From Klebsiella ornithinolytica NBRC 105727 = ATCC 31898 (lineage in GTDB: Bacteria > Pseudomonadota > Gammaproteobacteria > Enterobacterales > Enterobacteriaceae), in NCBI RefSeq assembly GCF_001598295.1, contig NZ_BCYR01000003.1, forward strand, positions 186,001-250,000: DNA of 64,000 nucleotides. The letters run 5' to 3'. This document shows, in pieces, positions 55,290-63,797 of the stretch. The notes beneath the pieces were generated by a model that was given only the letters and a program-made list of their open reading frames with translations, was not told the DNA's origin and ran no database searches. The stretch's first letter is position 1. Each line of letters opens with the position of its first letter. A program made the position numbers and the translations under genes.

Positions 55290-55724
55290 ATGATGATGCT
55301 GCAAGGTAAAGAGGGGCTTAACTCGGTTGACTGGCGGGCAATGGCAGAACTTATCGCGGCTTCCGGGCTGGGGCAACGCGATATATCGTTGCTTGAACAG
55401 GCCTTTCGCCACAGTACGTTCTGCTGGTTTGGTTTCCACAACGGCCAGCTGGTTGCGGTAGCCAGAGCGATAAGCGATCTCACCTGGTGTAGCTATCTGG
55501 CCGATGTGGCCGTAGATCCGCGTTATCAAGGGCTGGGCTATGGCCGTCAGTTAATGCAGACAATATGTGATGTGCTGTTACCCTACGGGAAAATTTTTAT
55601 TTATTCGGTGCCGGATAAAACCGGATTTTATCAGCGTCACGGATTTGAATTACTGACGACGGGTATGGTCTGCCTGAGTGATGAAGCTGTAATAAGAATG
55701 CGTGAGCAGGGTTATATCAGATAA
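55290..55724 (+). CDS. GNAT N-acetyltransferase
   Basis: A 144-residue GNAT protein. WCSYLADVAVDPRYQGLGYG gives the central strand and acetyl-CoA loop, and KTGFYQRHGFELL the end of the fold. AAAGGA lies seven bases before a run of three ATG codons. The substrate is unknown. The 245 bases upstream, after the truncated MocR gene, show nothing else. Confidence 0.82.
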   Translation: MMMLQGKEGLNSVDWRAMAELIAASGLGQRDISLLEQAFRHSTFCWFGFHNGQLVAVARAISDLTWCSYLADVAVDPRYQGLGYGRQLMQTICDVLLPYGKIFIYSVPDKTGFYQRHGFELLTTGMVCLSDEAVIRMREQGYIR

Positions 55725-55855
55725 GCCGCCCGTTTGCCGACTTGCAGAATTATCTGATGTAGACAGCGACAATATATTCAAATAGTCTGACATTGCTTAG
55801 CGTGAGCAATGCGCATTATCCGAAACACACATAAAATATTTAACGGGATTATTCA

Positions 55856-56218
55856 GTGCATATCAACATGAAACCATGCCTATTGTCATTGCTGCTGGCG
55901 ACGGCAGCCATTCCCGTCTGGGCGAAACAACCTGTTTCCCTTCACTCGCCGGAAGCACACGTCCTGTGCGATAAGTATATCTGCGCCACGGCGACAGACG
56001 GCGTTTCTCAGGCCATGACTGCGAAATATCTGGGCAAAGAAGCGGCGAAACGACTGAGTTCACAGGGGCAGTTTGACCCGACTTCGTTTACCTTTGCCGG
56101 CGGCACGTTCTGCGATATTAAGGAAAAGCTGTGCCGTGAAGACCGATATTATGGCGCGGATGGTAAACACAGCGGTGCGATTTCGACAAAATATACCCGG
56201 CTGCTGTTCGGGAAGTAA
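55856..56218 (+). CDS. YcgJ-like secreted protein (Fels-1 prophage protein family)
   Basis: A 120-residue protein with a signal peptide ending IPVWA before KQPVS. The mature part has the pattern VLCDKYICATATDGVSQAMT, then FTFAGGTFCDIKEKLCREDR with paired cysteines, and ends TRLLFGK. This matches YcgJ and the Fels-1 prophage-like family as I remember them. The role is unknown; a periplasmic disulfide protein is likely. The start is GTG 55856 or ATG 55868. Confidence 0.75.
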   Translation: MHINMKPCLLSLLLATAAIPVWAKQPVSLHSPEAHVLCDKYICATATDGVSQAMTAKYLGKEAAKRLSSQGQFDPTSFTFAGGTFCDIKEKLCREDRYYGADGKHSGAISTKYTRLLFGK

Positions 56219-56558
56219 GACTTCCCGCTCACCCTTGGTGAAGGGCAGGGAATTCACGGGATGTACTCGCTGCAGCCCTGTGCTCCCTGTTCTGAACCCG
56301 CTGTATCATCTGCAAAGCGGGTCCCGAACCGTTGTTGTCGCCGCCACGTATTCCATCCGATCTGGTCTTAGGGCCAATGAGGCGCCGCTTGCCCAGAGCG
56401 TGTTCCATCCCGATCGCCTGACGGCGCGCTGTTTTCCTGAAAATACCGACGTCCTTTCATAAGGATGGCCAGGCCGATCCCGGTACCTTTAGCTATATTC
56501 TTAATACAGAACAAACGCTTTTCTCTTTCAGGAACGCAGCTTCTCTTATAGGTGTCCT
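56219..56558. other. intergenic stretch without a gene
   Basis: 340 bases with no supported gene. A small hairpin (CCCTT-ggtg-AAGGG) lies near 56232-56245 and may terminate the ycgJ-like gene. The last 80 bases are AT-rich and likely hold the promoter of the DUF1003 gene. No tRNA or clear repeat was seen. Confidence 0.5.
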
Positions 56559-57059
56559 ATGAATAAGAAGGATATTTTCCGCTTTCATCGACCCTTATCC
56601 CGCTACTCGCATACGTTTGGTGATGAATGGTTTGCCCTGAAAGCTGAAGCATTCGCACGTTTTTTTGGTACACCAACGTTTTTGGTGGCACAAACGGTCA
56701 TTGTCGTTGTCTGGATCCTTATCAATATTATCGGATGGACCCGGTTTGACCCTTATCCCTTTATTTTGCTTAATCTGGCCTTCAGTTTACAGGCGGCCTA
56801 CGCGGCGCCGCTGATCCTGCTGGCACAAACCCGACAGGCTGAGCGCGACGGGGCGCACGCGTTAGCCGATGCACAGCACCGTGAAGAGCTGGCGGAAGAT
56901 ATAAGCCAAAGGCAGGGGCTCGCACAGCGGCAATCAGAACAGTTGATGATTTTATTGCAGCAAAATACCGAATTAACGGACCTGACGCGGCAAATGGCTG
57001 AGCGCATTGAGAAATTAACGCTGCAGCTCGCCCAACATCAGAACCTGAATATTCAATAA
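56559..57059 (+). CDS. DUF1003-family membrane protein
   Basis: A 166-residue protein with two hydrophobic segments (TFLVAQTVIVVVWILINIIG and ILLNLAFSLQAAYAAPLILL) and a C-terminal coiled coil of about 75 residues. RFFGTPTFLVAQT and WTRFDPYPFILLNL with LAQTRQAERD are the DUF1003 signature. The function is unknown. It lies 23 bases before the broken kup gene and probably shares its transcript. Confidence 0.85.
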   Translation: MNKKDIFRFHRPLSRYSHTFGDEWFALKAEAFARFFGTPTFLVAQTVIVVVWILINIIGWTRFDPYPFILLNLAFSLQAAYAAPLILLAQTRQAERDGAHALADAQHREELAEDISQRQGLAQRQSEQLMILLQQNTELTDLTRQMAERIEKLTLQLAQHQNLNIQ

Positions 57060-57082
57060 AACGGCCAGATGGACGGGGAATT

Positions 57083-58967
57083 ATGGCTAATAATAACTCA
57101 GCAAGCCACAGGACATCAGGAAAGCTCATGCTGGCAGGGGGAGCGCTGGGAGTGGTTTTTGGTGATATTGGCACCAGCCCACTGTATACGCTAAAAACGA
57201 TACTGCTGTTATCCGGCGATAGTCCCACTCCCGATGTCATTCTGGGTTTATTATCACTTATCATTTGGACACTTATTCTGGTTACTTCCGTTAAATATGC
57301 CATCTTCGCCATGCGTATGGATAATAATGGCGAGGGCGGAATCATGGCCCTGATGTCATTGTTGGTACATAAAGGTAAAGATAGTAAGTGGGTGACATTT
57401 TCTGCGTTGACTGGTGCGGCGCTGATATACGGAGATGGCGCAATTACGCCCGCTATTTCCGTGCTTTCTGCCCTTGAAGGGCTGAATATTATCTTTCCTG
57501 ACGCACACTCTTTTATATTACCTGCCACGGTAGTGATCCTGGTTACTTTATTCGCTATTCAACCATTCGGCACCGCCAAAATAGGTAAAATTTTTGGTCC
57601 GGTGATGACATTGTGGTTTCTGGCGATTGCTGCGCTGGGGATATCGGGTATCGTCCAGCATCCGGCAGTGCTGCTGGCGATGAATCCGACCTACGGTGTC
57701 TCCTTTTTACTCTCAAATGGGTTCAGCAGCTTCCTGGTATTAGGCGGTGTGTTTCTGTGTGTCACCGGAGCCGAAGCCCTTTATGCGGATATGGGCCATT
57801 TCGGTAGAAAACCAATCTGGATGGCCTGGTTTGGCCTGGTTTGGCCTGGCGTTTCCGGCGTTATTACTCAACTATGCGGGCCAGTCAGCGATAATTCTTT
57901 CAGGTGCGGACATTTCACAGAATATCTTCTTCCGTCTTTGCCCACCGTTCCTGCAAATTCCACTGGTTATTCTGGCCACCCTGGCCACTATCATTGCCAG
58001 TCAGGCCATTATTACCGGGGCGTTTTCAATGACCCGACAGGCGATTCAGCTTGGCTGGTTTCCGCGCTTGCATATCAAACAAACCACCGCGGAGAGCTAC
58101 GGGCAAATCTATATCGGCACGATTAACTGGCTGCTGATGATCGTTACCGTCGGTCTCGCGATTGCATTCAAATCATCAGAGAACCTCGCCGCAGCCTATG
58201 GGATCGCAGTGTCGTTGACGATGCTGATGACCTCCGGGCTGCTGTTCATGGCTATGCGGCAAATCTGGGGCTGGAATCTGCTTGCCAGTACACTGGTTGC
58301 CATCAGTTTTCTGCTGATCGACAGCAGTTTTCTGATTGCCAATCTGGTCAAAGTCATGGAGGGCGGTTATATCCCGCTTATGCTGGCAGCCGTGGTTTGC
58401 GGCGTTATGATTATCTGGAACCGCGGCGTGAAGGCCACGTCACGCGCGATTAATGAGAAAGTGATGGATGTTGACGAGTTCTTCAAGAAAATCAACCGGC
58501 TGAAGATTCCTCGCGTACCGGGTACTGCGGTGTTTTTAACCCGTAGTCAGAATGGCGTGCCGCCGGTTATGCGCTGGCACGTCGCGCGTAACCGCGCTCT
58601 GCAACAGCAGGTCATCTCATTGACCATTGAAGTACAGAACATCCCTTATGTGGATGCGGGGAAGCGACTGGTGCTTACCGAGCGGGCACCGGGTTATCTG
58701 CAGGGCGTTGCGCATTATGGCTTTATGGAGCAACCGCATATTCCGCAGCTTCTTCATAGCGTCCCTGGACTGGCGGTTCCGTTTGTTCCAGAAGAGATCA
58801 CCTGGTATCTGGGACACGAGACGATCATCGCGCTCGAGGGGCATGGCATGGTCGCGTGGCAGCGTAACTGTTTTGCGTTTATGGTGAGAAACAGCACCCA
58901 CATTACCAATTACTATCGTTTGCCGGGCGATCAGGTGGTGGAAATTGGTCGGCGGGTAGCAATTTAG
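57083..58967 (+). pseudogene. kup: second Kup-type K+ transporter, frameshifted by a 10-bp duplication
   Basis: A KUP-family potassium transporter split between two frames. The first frame begins MANNNSASHRTSGKLML and carries VVFGDIGTSPLYTLK and GEGGIMALMSLL. The second resumes at FPALLLNYAGQSAIIL and ends with the cytoplasmic domain. Exactly two copies of GGCCTGGTTT lie at 57823-57842. Removing one restores a single frame of 624 codons, the family length, reading KPIWMAWFGLAFPALLLNY. It is clearly divergent from E. coli Kup, so this is a paralogue. Without restoration the product ends at 347 residues. Confidence 0.88.
57823..57842 (+). repeat. exact 10-bp tandem duplication inside kup
   Basis: GGCCTGGTTT occurs twice in a row and is followed by a third partial copy GGCCTGGCG. 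The duplication shifts the frame by one base. Tandem repeats of this kind can be gained or lost by slippage. Confidence 0.9.
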
Positions 58968-59131
58968 CGCGGTGGTAGAGAAATGGCGTTCATCCGGCGG
59001 CGGTCTTATCGGCTTCGGAGCCAGCGTTGGCGCTAAATTAGCATATTGTCAAAGCTTAGTAGAATTGTTTAATCAGCGGTTCATTAGAAAATCAGTCATC
59101 ATTTTCAGTACGTTAGTCAAGGTGAGGGTGT

Positions 59132-59680
59132 ATGGATAATGCGCGATATAAACCGGATGGCCGTAAACGATATACCACATGGTTGTGGTGCGGAATTTTG
59201 TATTTGGTTACATGGTATTGTTCTGCGGATGAAATAAACCTGTACTCAATCAATACGGGCTCATATGTTTATCATTTAACCCATAACCACGGGCAGTATA
59301 CTGAGAATTTTGAAAATAACTTCATATCCGTGGAGCGAAAATTCTCTGATGATTCAAAATATAGTTTTGTGCTCGGCACAATGAAAAACAGCTTTGATGA
59401 CAGATGCCTGGCTGCCGGCGTAAGAAGGGATTGGGTAGGGTGGGATAATGGCTGGGTTTTCAAGGGAATATATGGCTATGTCGGTGAGTTTTTCTTTGAT
59501 GCTTTCAGTGATTGTGGCGATCATGGCTCATACCATGATTTTAAGAAAGCGACAGGAATCGGTTTTTCTCCCTATATCTATCATGGGTTCCAGTATAATT
59601 TTACATCTTATTTTGGGATGGATGTTGGCATTATCATACCGTCAGTATTTGTCATTACGGCACAGTGGAGCTTTAGATAA
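59132..59680 (+). CDS. putative outer-membrane beta-barrel protein
   Basis: A 182-residue protein with a hydrophobic signal-like N-terminus (WLWCGILYLVTWYCSA) and a mature part of alternating strands rich in Tyr, Phe, Gly and Asn, ending in the aromatic ITAQWSFR typical of outer-membrane barrels. Some patterns (INTGSYVYHL near the mature start) recall small phage-linked barrel proteins. I do not recognise a named family. GAGGGTGT lies just before the ATG. The gene is AT-rich and stands alone. Confidence 0.6.
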   Translation: MDNARYKPDGRKRYTTWLWCGILYLVTWYCSADEINLYSINTGSYVYHLTHNHGQYTENFENNFISVERKFSDDSKYSFVLGTMKNSFDDRCLAAGVRRDWVGWDNGWVFKGIYGYVGEFFFDAFSDCGDHGSYHDFKKATGIGFSPYIYHGFQYNFTSYFGMDVGIIIPSVFVITAQWSFR

Positions 59681-59768
59681 AATAGTCGTGAGAAAGCGTA
59701 TATTTCGAAAATGACATAAGCGTTCGTTTTAGAGAAGGAGAAGCCTGTCATCAAAATGTCTAAGAGGG

Positions 59769-59800
59769 CCGTTGTTATGCGCTGATTTGAATAACAACGG
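59769..59800. terminator. bidirectional hairpin between the barrel gene and the protease fusion
   Basis: CCGTTGTTAT and ATAACAACGG form perfect 10-bp arms with a 12-base loop, between two convergent genes. The stem can be lengthened by further GC pairs (GAGGG / GCGCTC) with mismatches. Confidence 0.6.
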
Positions 59801-59837
59801 GCGCTCTCTACCTCAATGTTTTATCCGTATAGATGGA

Positions 59838-61763
59838 TTAATATCCCGTCATATCATCCTCCCTGGGAGGGTGGGATAATGCCCCCCCTTTAATACATTT
59901 CAGTATAGTAGTCATGGTGCTTAAATCGTTATCAAAGCCCCCGTGAGAGGTTGATTTTGTCTCGTTGCTTTGCGAATGATAGATTATCAAATTATTTCCT
60001 TTCGGCATTCCAGATTTATAAATTTCCATTCCAGCTAATGGCATATTTTTTCTTTCCTCAAATGCACGAGATACCAGATACAGCAGGGAGTGGCGGTATT
60101 TTGGCCATGGGACAGATGGCAGGCCAACAATATCCTTATACTCCAGGTCATCCTGCATCATATACAGATAAATTTTATCGTTTAGCTTTATACTCCCTTT
60201 ATCTGTGAGCAGAGGCTGATAATGTTCATTGAAAAAATCCACGGTGCAGGCTGGAGCCATCAAATGAATACTCTCAATACAGAGAGTATTCAGCTCAAAA
60301 CGGCCGAAAGTGGTAAGTAACCTGCCCAAAACGATTGACCCGGCACTGTGTCCCACCAAATGAATTTTGATCTTTTTCACCCTGGCCTGATCCAGTTTTT
60401 TGAGCAATGGCAATAGTCCACGATAGCCGCCATCATAATCAGGGTCGCCGCTGAACGCTGCCTGAGCATCTCCTTTCATATTACGCCAGGCGCGACTCCC
60501 AGCGGCTTTTACCGGTCCTGTTTCATACATAAAATCATCACTAAAGCTGACTCCGGCAATATCTGAGGCGGCGGAAATTCCGCCAAACACTTCGCCAATA
60601 AAATCGGATGCCCACATCAGATGAAAGTTATAAATGCCGTTGCCATCAAAAATCCCCGACCTCTTCCATTTAGCAATGCGTTTGGCCTCAGCTTCCTCGG
60701 AATTAAGTCCTCCGTGAGCATAAATAACCAGATGATCAAATCCATCCCCCTTATTGCTAGTAGGCGAAAGTAATCTTTTTGCTGTCTCTTCTATTTCGAG
60801 GCCAACCGGAGAGAAGTATTTACCCGTGGTTTTTAGTTTCCCATCATCAATATTGATAAAATGACCGAGAATTTCATCCCGGGTCGGGGAAGATAAACCA
60901 AAAAGCCCAGAGGGAGCATTTGTGAACATTCTGGGGATAGCATCGAAGGCAGAGGGGGCATTCACACCGAGTTGCAAAACCCATGCATCCATCACCGTGT
61001 CGGCCCAGTCTTTGTAATCCCAGTGAGCTATGCCCTTATCTCCCCATTCCTCACCCCATGTGTTGAGGATCAGGAAACCGGTTTTGTCATAGCCAACAAT
61101 GACGAACGCGTGGCCACCAAAGGGCTCACCGCCCGGAATGATGCTACCGTTTTTGACAACATACCAGTTGCTATGAATTTGCGCGGAGATATAAATAGCA
61201 CCGATATCATTCAGGGCTGCGTGGTAGTGGCTAAGTTCTGGTAACAGCCGATAATAAGCACCCAACCTGATTTCACGTGCTTCTTTTGCCAGTTCATAGG
61301 TTAACGTCCAGGATTTCTTATTAGCAGGCGCGCTACTCTCCTTACAGACACCATTACGATAAAAGCCCTTAAGCCCCCCACGCAGACTGGAACCTTCATG
61401 AGGTGATTCTGCCCACTCATCATTAGCCCTGGCCATTTCATAAAGCATCCGTGCGCTGACCCGATTATTTATTAGATCATTATTGGCGGACATCAGAATA
61501 TCGATATAATGCCCCAGCGCAAAACCAACACAGCTGTTATTTCTCCCTTGATCTCGAATAGTGAAGGATAGAGTCGGTTTTATTTCCGGCCTTAATACCC
61601 GCAAGTTGGGTTGGAAGAGCGTATCCCTGATATCGGGTTGGTCGGGAAGAATATCCAGTACTCTTGGATTTTTACTTCCCGGTTTGAGCTGTGTGAGGTA
61701 GTTTCTACCGCCGATAGAAACCGTGTTGGTATTTATGTTTGGGTTATTTTTCTTTGTAGGCAT
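59838..61763 (-). CDS. papain-like protease fused to an alpha/beta-hydrolase
   Basis: A 641-residue two-domain enzyme with no signal peptide. Residues 60-270 are a C1 papain-type protease with Gln72 and Cys78 in RDQGRNNSCVGFALG, His218 in GGHAFVIVGYD and Asn234 in LILNTWGEEWGD. Residues 330-640 are an alpha/beta-hydrolase with an HGG segment (His350), nucleophile Ser473 in LVGHSAGS, and a possible catalytic His607 in TSHGGF. Both active sites look complete. Start ATG 61763 has GGAG six bases upstream. It is AT-rich and without clear partners. It could be an effector, a defence protein or a modifying enzyme. Confidence 0.8.
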   Translation of the reverse strand: MPTKKNNPNINTNTVSIGGRNYLTQLKPGSKNPRVLDILPDQPDIRDTLFQPNLRVLRPEIKPTLSFTIRDQGRNNSCVGFALGHYIDILMSANNDLINNRVSARMLYEMARANDEWAESPHEGSSLRGGLKGFYRNGVCKESSAPANKKSWTLTYELAKEAREIRLGAYYRLLPELSHYHAALNDIGAIYISAQIHSNWYVVKNGSIIPGGEPFGGHAFVIVGYDKTGFLILNTWGEEWGDKGIAHWDYKDWADTVMDAWVLQLGVNAPSAFDAIPRMFTNAPSGLFGLSSPTRDEILGHFINIDDGKLKTTGKYFSPVGLEIEETAKRLLSPTSNKGDGFDHLVIYAHGGLNSEEAEAKRIAKWKRSGIFDGNGIYNFHLMWASDFIGEVFGGISAASDIAGVSFSDDFMYETGPVKAAGSRAWRNMKGDAQAAFSGDPDYDGGYRGLLPLLKKLDQARVKKIKIHLVGHSAGSIVLGRLLTTFGRFELNTLCIESIHLMAPACTVDFFNEHYQPLLTDKGSIKLNDKIYLYMMQDDLEYKDIVGLPSVPWPKYRHSLLYLVSRAFEERKNMPLAGMEIYKSGMPKGNNLIIYHSQSNETKSTSHGGFDNDLSTMTTILKCIKGGALSHPPREDDMTGY

Positions 61764-62175
61764 AGCGGACTCCAAAGGAATTTTGTTGTATTCAACAAGG
61801 AATCTCCTGAAGGGAACTCAGCCCGGATTGTTCAGATCGAACAATCGCCAAAAAGAAACACATTATCAACCGAACTGAGCAATGATGATCATAGCATCAA
61901 TACCTCGTAGCGAATGACGCCTGATGCAGAAAATCATTTATAAAACCCTCTCTGCCTGCAGGCTTATCTCCGTGGCATTCGATTGAGGAACATCGTCCAC
62001 TGGATAACGTTTTACCTCGCAAGCTTTGCGTTACGGAGACACAGCTCCGAATCCACTGACTTACCTCTCTGAGAACGAGTTGAAGAGCGGGGCGCCGAGA
62101 ATCGTCAATTGGCGAGGATGACAGTGATTGCAATGACAAGCCGACCGAACTGAAATTTTATTAGTCAGATGCGTG

Positions 62176-62211
62176 ATGCGCTGGTATCCCGTCTACGGGA
62201 TACCAGCGCAT
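62176..62211 (+). terminator. strong hairpin with T-rich tail, terminator without a gene
   Basis: Perfect 17-bp arms (starting ATGCGCTGGTATCCCGT) surround CT, followed by ATTTTCATTT. It has the shape of an intrinsic terminator on the plus strand, but no plus-strand gene precedes it, so it may be left over from a deleted gene or act as an insulator. Confidence 0.55.
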
Positions 62212-62339
62212 ATTTTCATTTAATGGACGGCTGGTTTTTAGGGCACAGGAGAACGACAGCGATCGTATTGGATATGGCGGCACCGGATATAAACTCTGGC
62301 CTGACCATTCATCACCAGAATGACCTGAATCGCAACAGA

Positions 62340-62394
62340 TGTGTATAGCAATTTTATATACAAAGTCTATAATTGTGTATACGACTGCTACACA
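62340..62394. promoter_or_regulatory. operator-like repeats of the TacAT-type operon
   Basis: TGTGTATA faces TATATACA (62340-62362), and TGTGTA faces TACACA (62374-62394). These repeats lie directly before the antitoxin gene, where the antitoxin-toxin complex normally binds to repress its operon. Confidence 0.55.
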
Positions 62395-62404
62395 TGAGGT
62401 ATCT

Positions 62405-62683
62405 ATGAAACCAGACGTTCGTGAAGCTCCGATAAACATTCGGGCGAAAACATCCCAGCGCGACCTTATCGACATGGCCGCAAATCTTGTATCTAAATCA
62501 CGTACTGATTTTATGCTTGAAGTGGCCTGTCGCGAAGCTCAGGACATTCTGTTGGATCAGCGCTTGTTCCTGCTGGACGATAAGCAGTTTGCTAGTTTCA
62601 TGGAAGAGCTTGACGCACCTATGACAGCGGAGCGTCAGGCACGTATTGATAACCTGATGAACCGCAAATCGCCATGGGAATGA
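62405..62683 (+). CDS. DUF1778 antitoxin (TacA-like)
   Basis: A 92-residue antitoxin. The N-terminal NIRAKTSQRDLIDMAANLVS is a ribbon-helix-helix of the DUF1778 family, followed by a helical neutralising tail (LDAPMTAERQARIDNLM). GAGG lies five bases before ATG 62405. It overlaps the toxin gene by ten bases, the usual arrangement. Confidence 0.92.
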   Translation: MKPDVREAPINIRAKTSQRDLIDMAANLVSKSRTDFMLEVACREAQDILLDQRLFLLDDKQFASFMEELDAPMTAERQARIDNLMNRKSPWE

Positions 62684-63156
62684 GACCACCGGAACCACTC
62701 AGCGCTGGACACAACATAGCAGAATTTTGTTGTCAGGATCAGGTTCTTAACGAGTGGTTGAAGAAGAAGGCGCTGAAGAACCACAGTACAGGCATTTCAA
62801 GGGTCTTTGTGGTCTGTGCCGAAAACACAAAAAGGGTCATCGCGTATTACAGCTTATCATCCGGGAGCGTGCACAGAAACACAGTACCGGGGGCATACCG
62901 TCGTAATGCACCTGAAGCTGTACCGGTCATTGTTCTGGGAAGGCTTGCGGTCGATGCAGCCTGGGCAGGGAAGGGACTCGGAGCGGCACTGCTTAAGGAT
63001 GCAATATACCGTACAGAACATATCGCAGTTCAGGTCGGTGTAAGGGCGCTTCTCGTCCATGCCTTGAATGATGAAGTCAGGGAGTTTTACACCAGGTTTG
63101 GATTCGAGCCCTCGATTATCAATACACTGACATTATTGTTCCCGATAAAAGTATGA
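62674..63156 (+). CDS. GNAT-type toxin (TacT-like)
   Basis: A 160-residue toxin of the TacT group, which acetylates the amino acid on charged tRNA and stops translation. PEPLSAGHNIAEFCCQDQVL and NEWLKKKAL are the family start. The acetyl-CoA loop is AWAGKGLGAALLKDA, and the catalytic tyrosine is in EFYTRFGFEP. It has the normal length and looks intact. Confidence 0.93.
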   Translation: MGMRPPEPLSAGHNIAEFCCQDQVLNEWLKKKALKNHSTGISRVFVVCAENTKRVIAYYSLSSGSVHRNTVPGAYRRNAPEAVPVIVLGRLAVDAAWAGKGLGAALLKDAIYRTEHIAVQVGVRALLVHALNDEVREFYTRFGFEPSIINTLTLLFPIKV

Positions 63157-63217
63157 AAATGATGTTTCATTATTGATACAGCCGGCAACAGAGATTGTGG
63201 GAAACGAATGGAACTTC

Positions 63218-63478
63218 TTACTGGTTAAAATGGTAAACGGTAAAGAATGTTGAGTCTGATAATGAGTGGCAAACTCGTTGTTTGCGGGGAACCCTGAGAC
63301 CAGCTTTAACCCTAAGCGACCGGACAGTTTCTGTGGACTGATGGTCATCAAGTTCCGCGAGTTTTTCACGTGCTAGTGTCGGCCCAAAGTCGATATAGCG
63401 TTCGCGGATTATGTTGAGTGCATACCGGGCAAGACCGGCCGGGAGCTGGTTATTGCTGGTTTTTCCTCGAGACGGTTA
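63218..63478 (-). pseudogene. ISNCY-type transposase remnant
   Basis: A minus-strand frame of about 84 codons without a start. It reads RGKTSNNQLPAGLARYALNI and then RERYIDFGPTLAREKL and KAGLRVPRKQR, which is the N-terminal part of ISNCY/IS1202-group transposases. Upstream is TAA and downstream the likeness ends at about 63285. It is a short relic next to the toxin gene. No terminal repeats could be recognised. Confidence 0.7.
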
Positions 63479-63797
63479 GCTGTGTTCGCGTAACGCGAAA
63501 GAAGACGTCGCGACACTGACGCTCGAAGATACCCAAGGCGCTGCGCGGCTATCTGTGTGGTCAGTCGCTGGCGACAACATCGTGAATGATTTTGAGTCGG
63601 TTAACTTCATCCAAAGTGAAAAACTCCGCTGCATGAACAATGCATCGGAATCCCTCGATGGTGAAGAATACGGCTTAGGACATTATAGCTTTGCTACCAC
63701 ATCATTGGTGCGCATAATGTATATTATGTTAAATTGCATTTAAAGAACCCTGACGTTATACGGCCCTGATGCTATGCCAGATATCAATAAGTAAACT
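63479..63797. other. region without a recognisable gene
   Basis: About 320 bases. A plus-strand frame (about 63490-63743; includes VWSVAGDNIVNDFESVNFIQ) is open but has no ribosome binding site and no family likeness. It could be decayed DNA between the IS relic and the next gene. Confidence 0.4.

Larger units (their letters stand above)
61764..62404. other. gene-free stretch between the protease fusion and the toxin-antitoxin pair
   Basis: About 640 bases with no supported gene. The left part carries the promoter side of the minus-strand protease gene. A long perfect hairpin lies at 62176-62211 and toxin-antitoxin operator-like repeats lie at 62340-62394. The rest (61800-62150) holds short open frames without family likeness, possibly relics. 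Confidence 0.5.

Noticed and set aside
56219..56558. Possible tRNA or leader RNA between the ycgJ-like gene and the DUF1003 gene
   Set aside because: Some GC-rich complementary pieces exist, but no cloverleaf, T-loop sequence or CCA-like end could be drawn.
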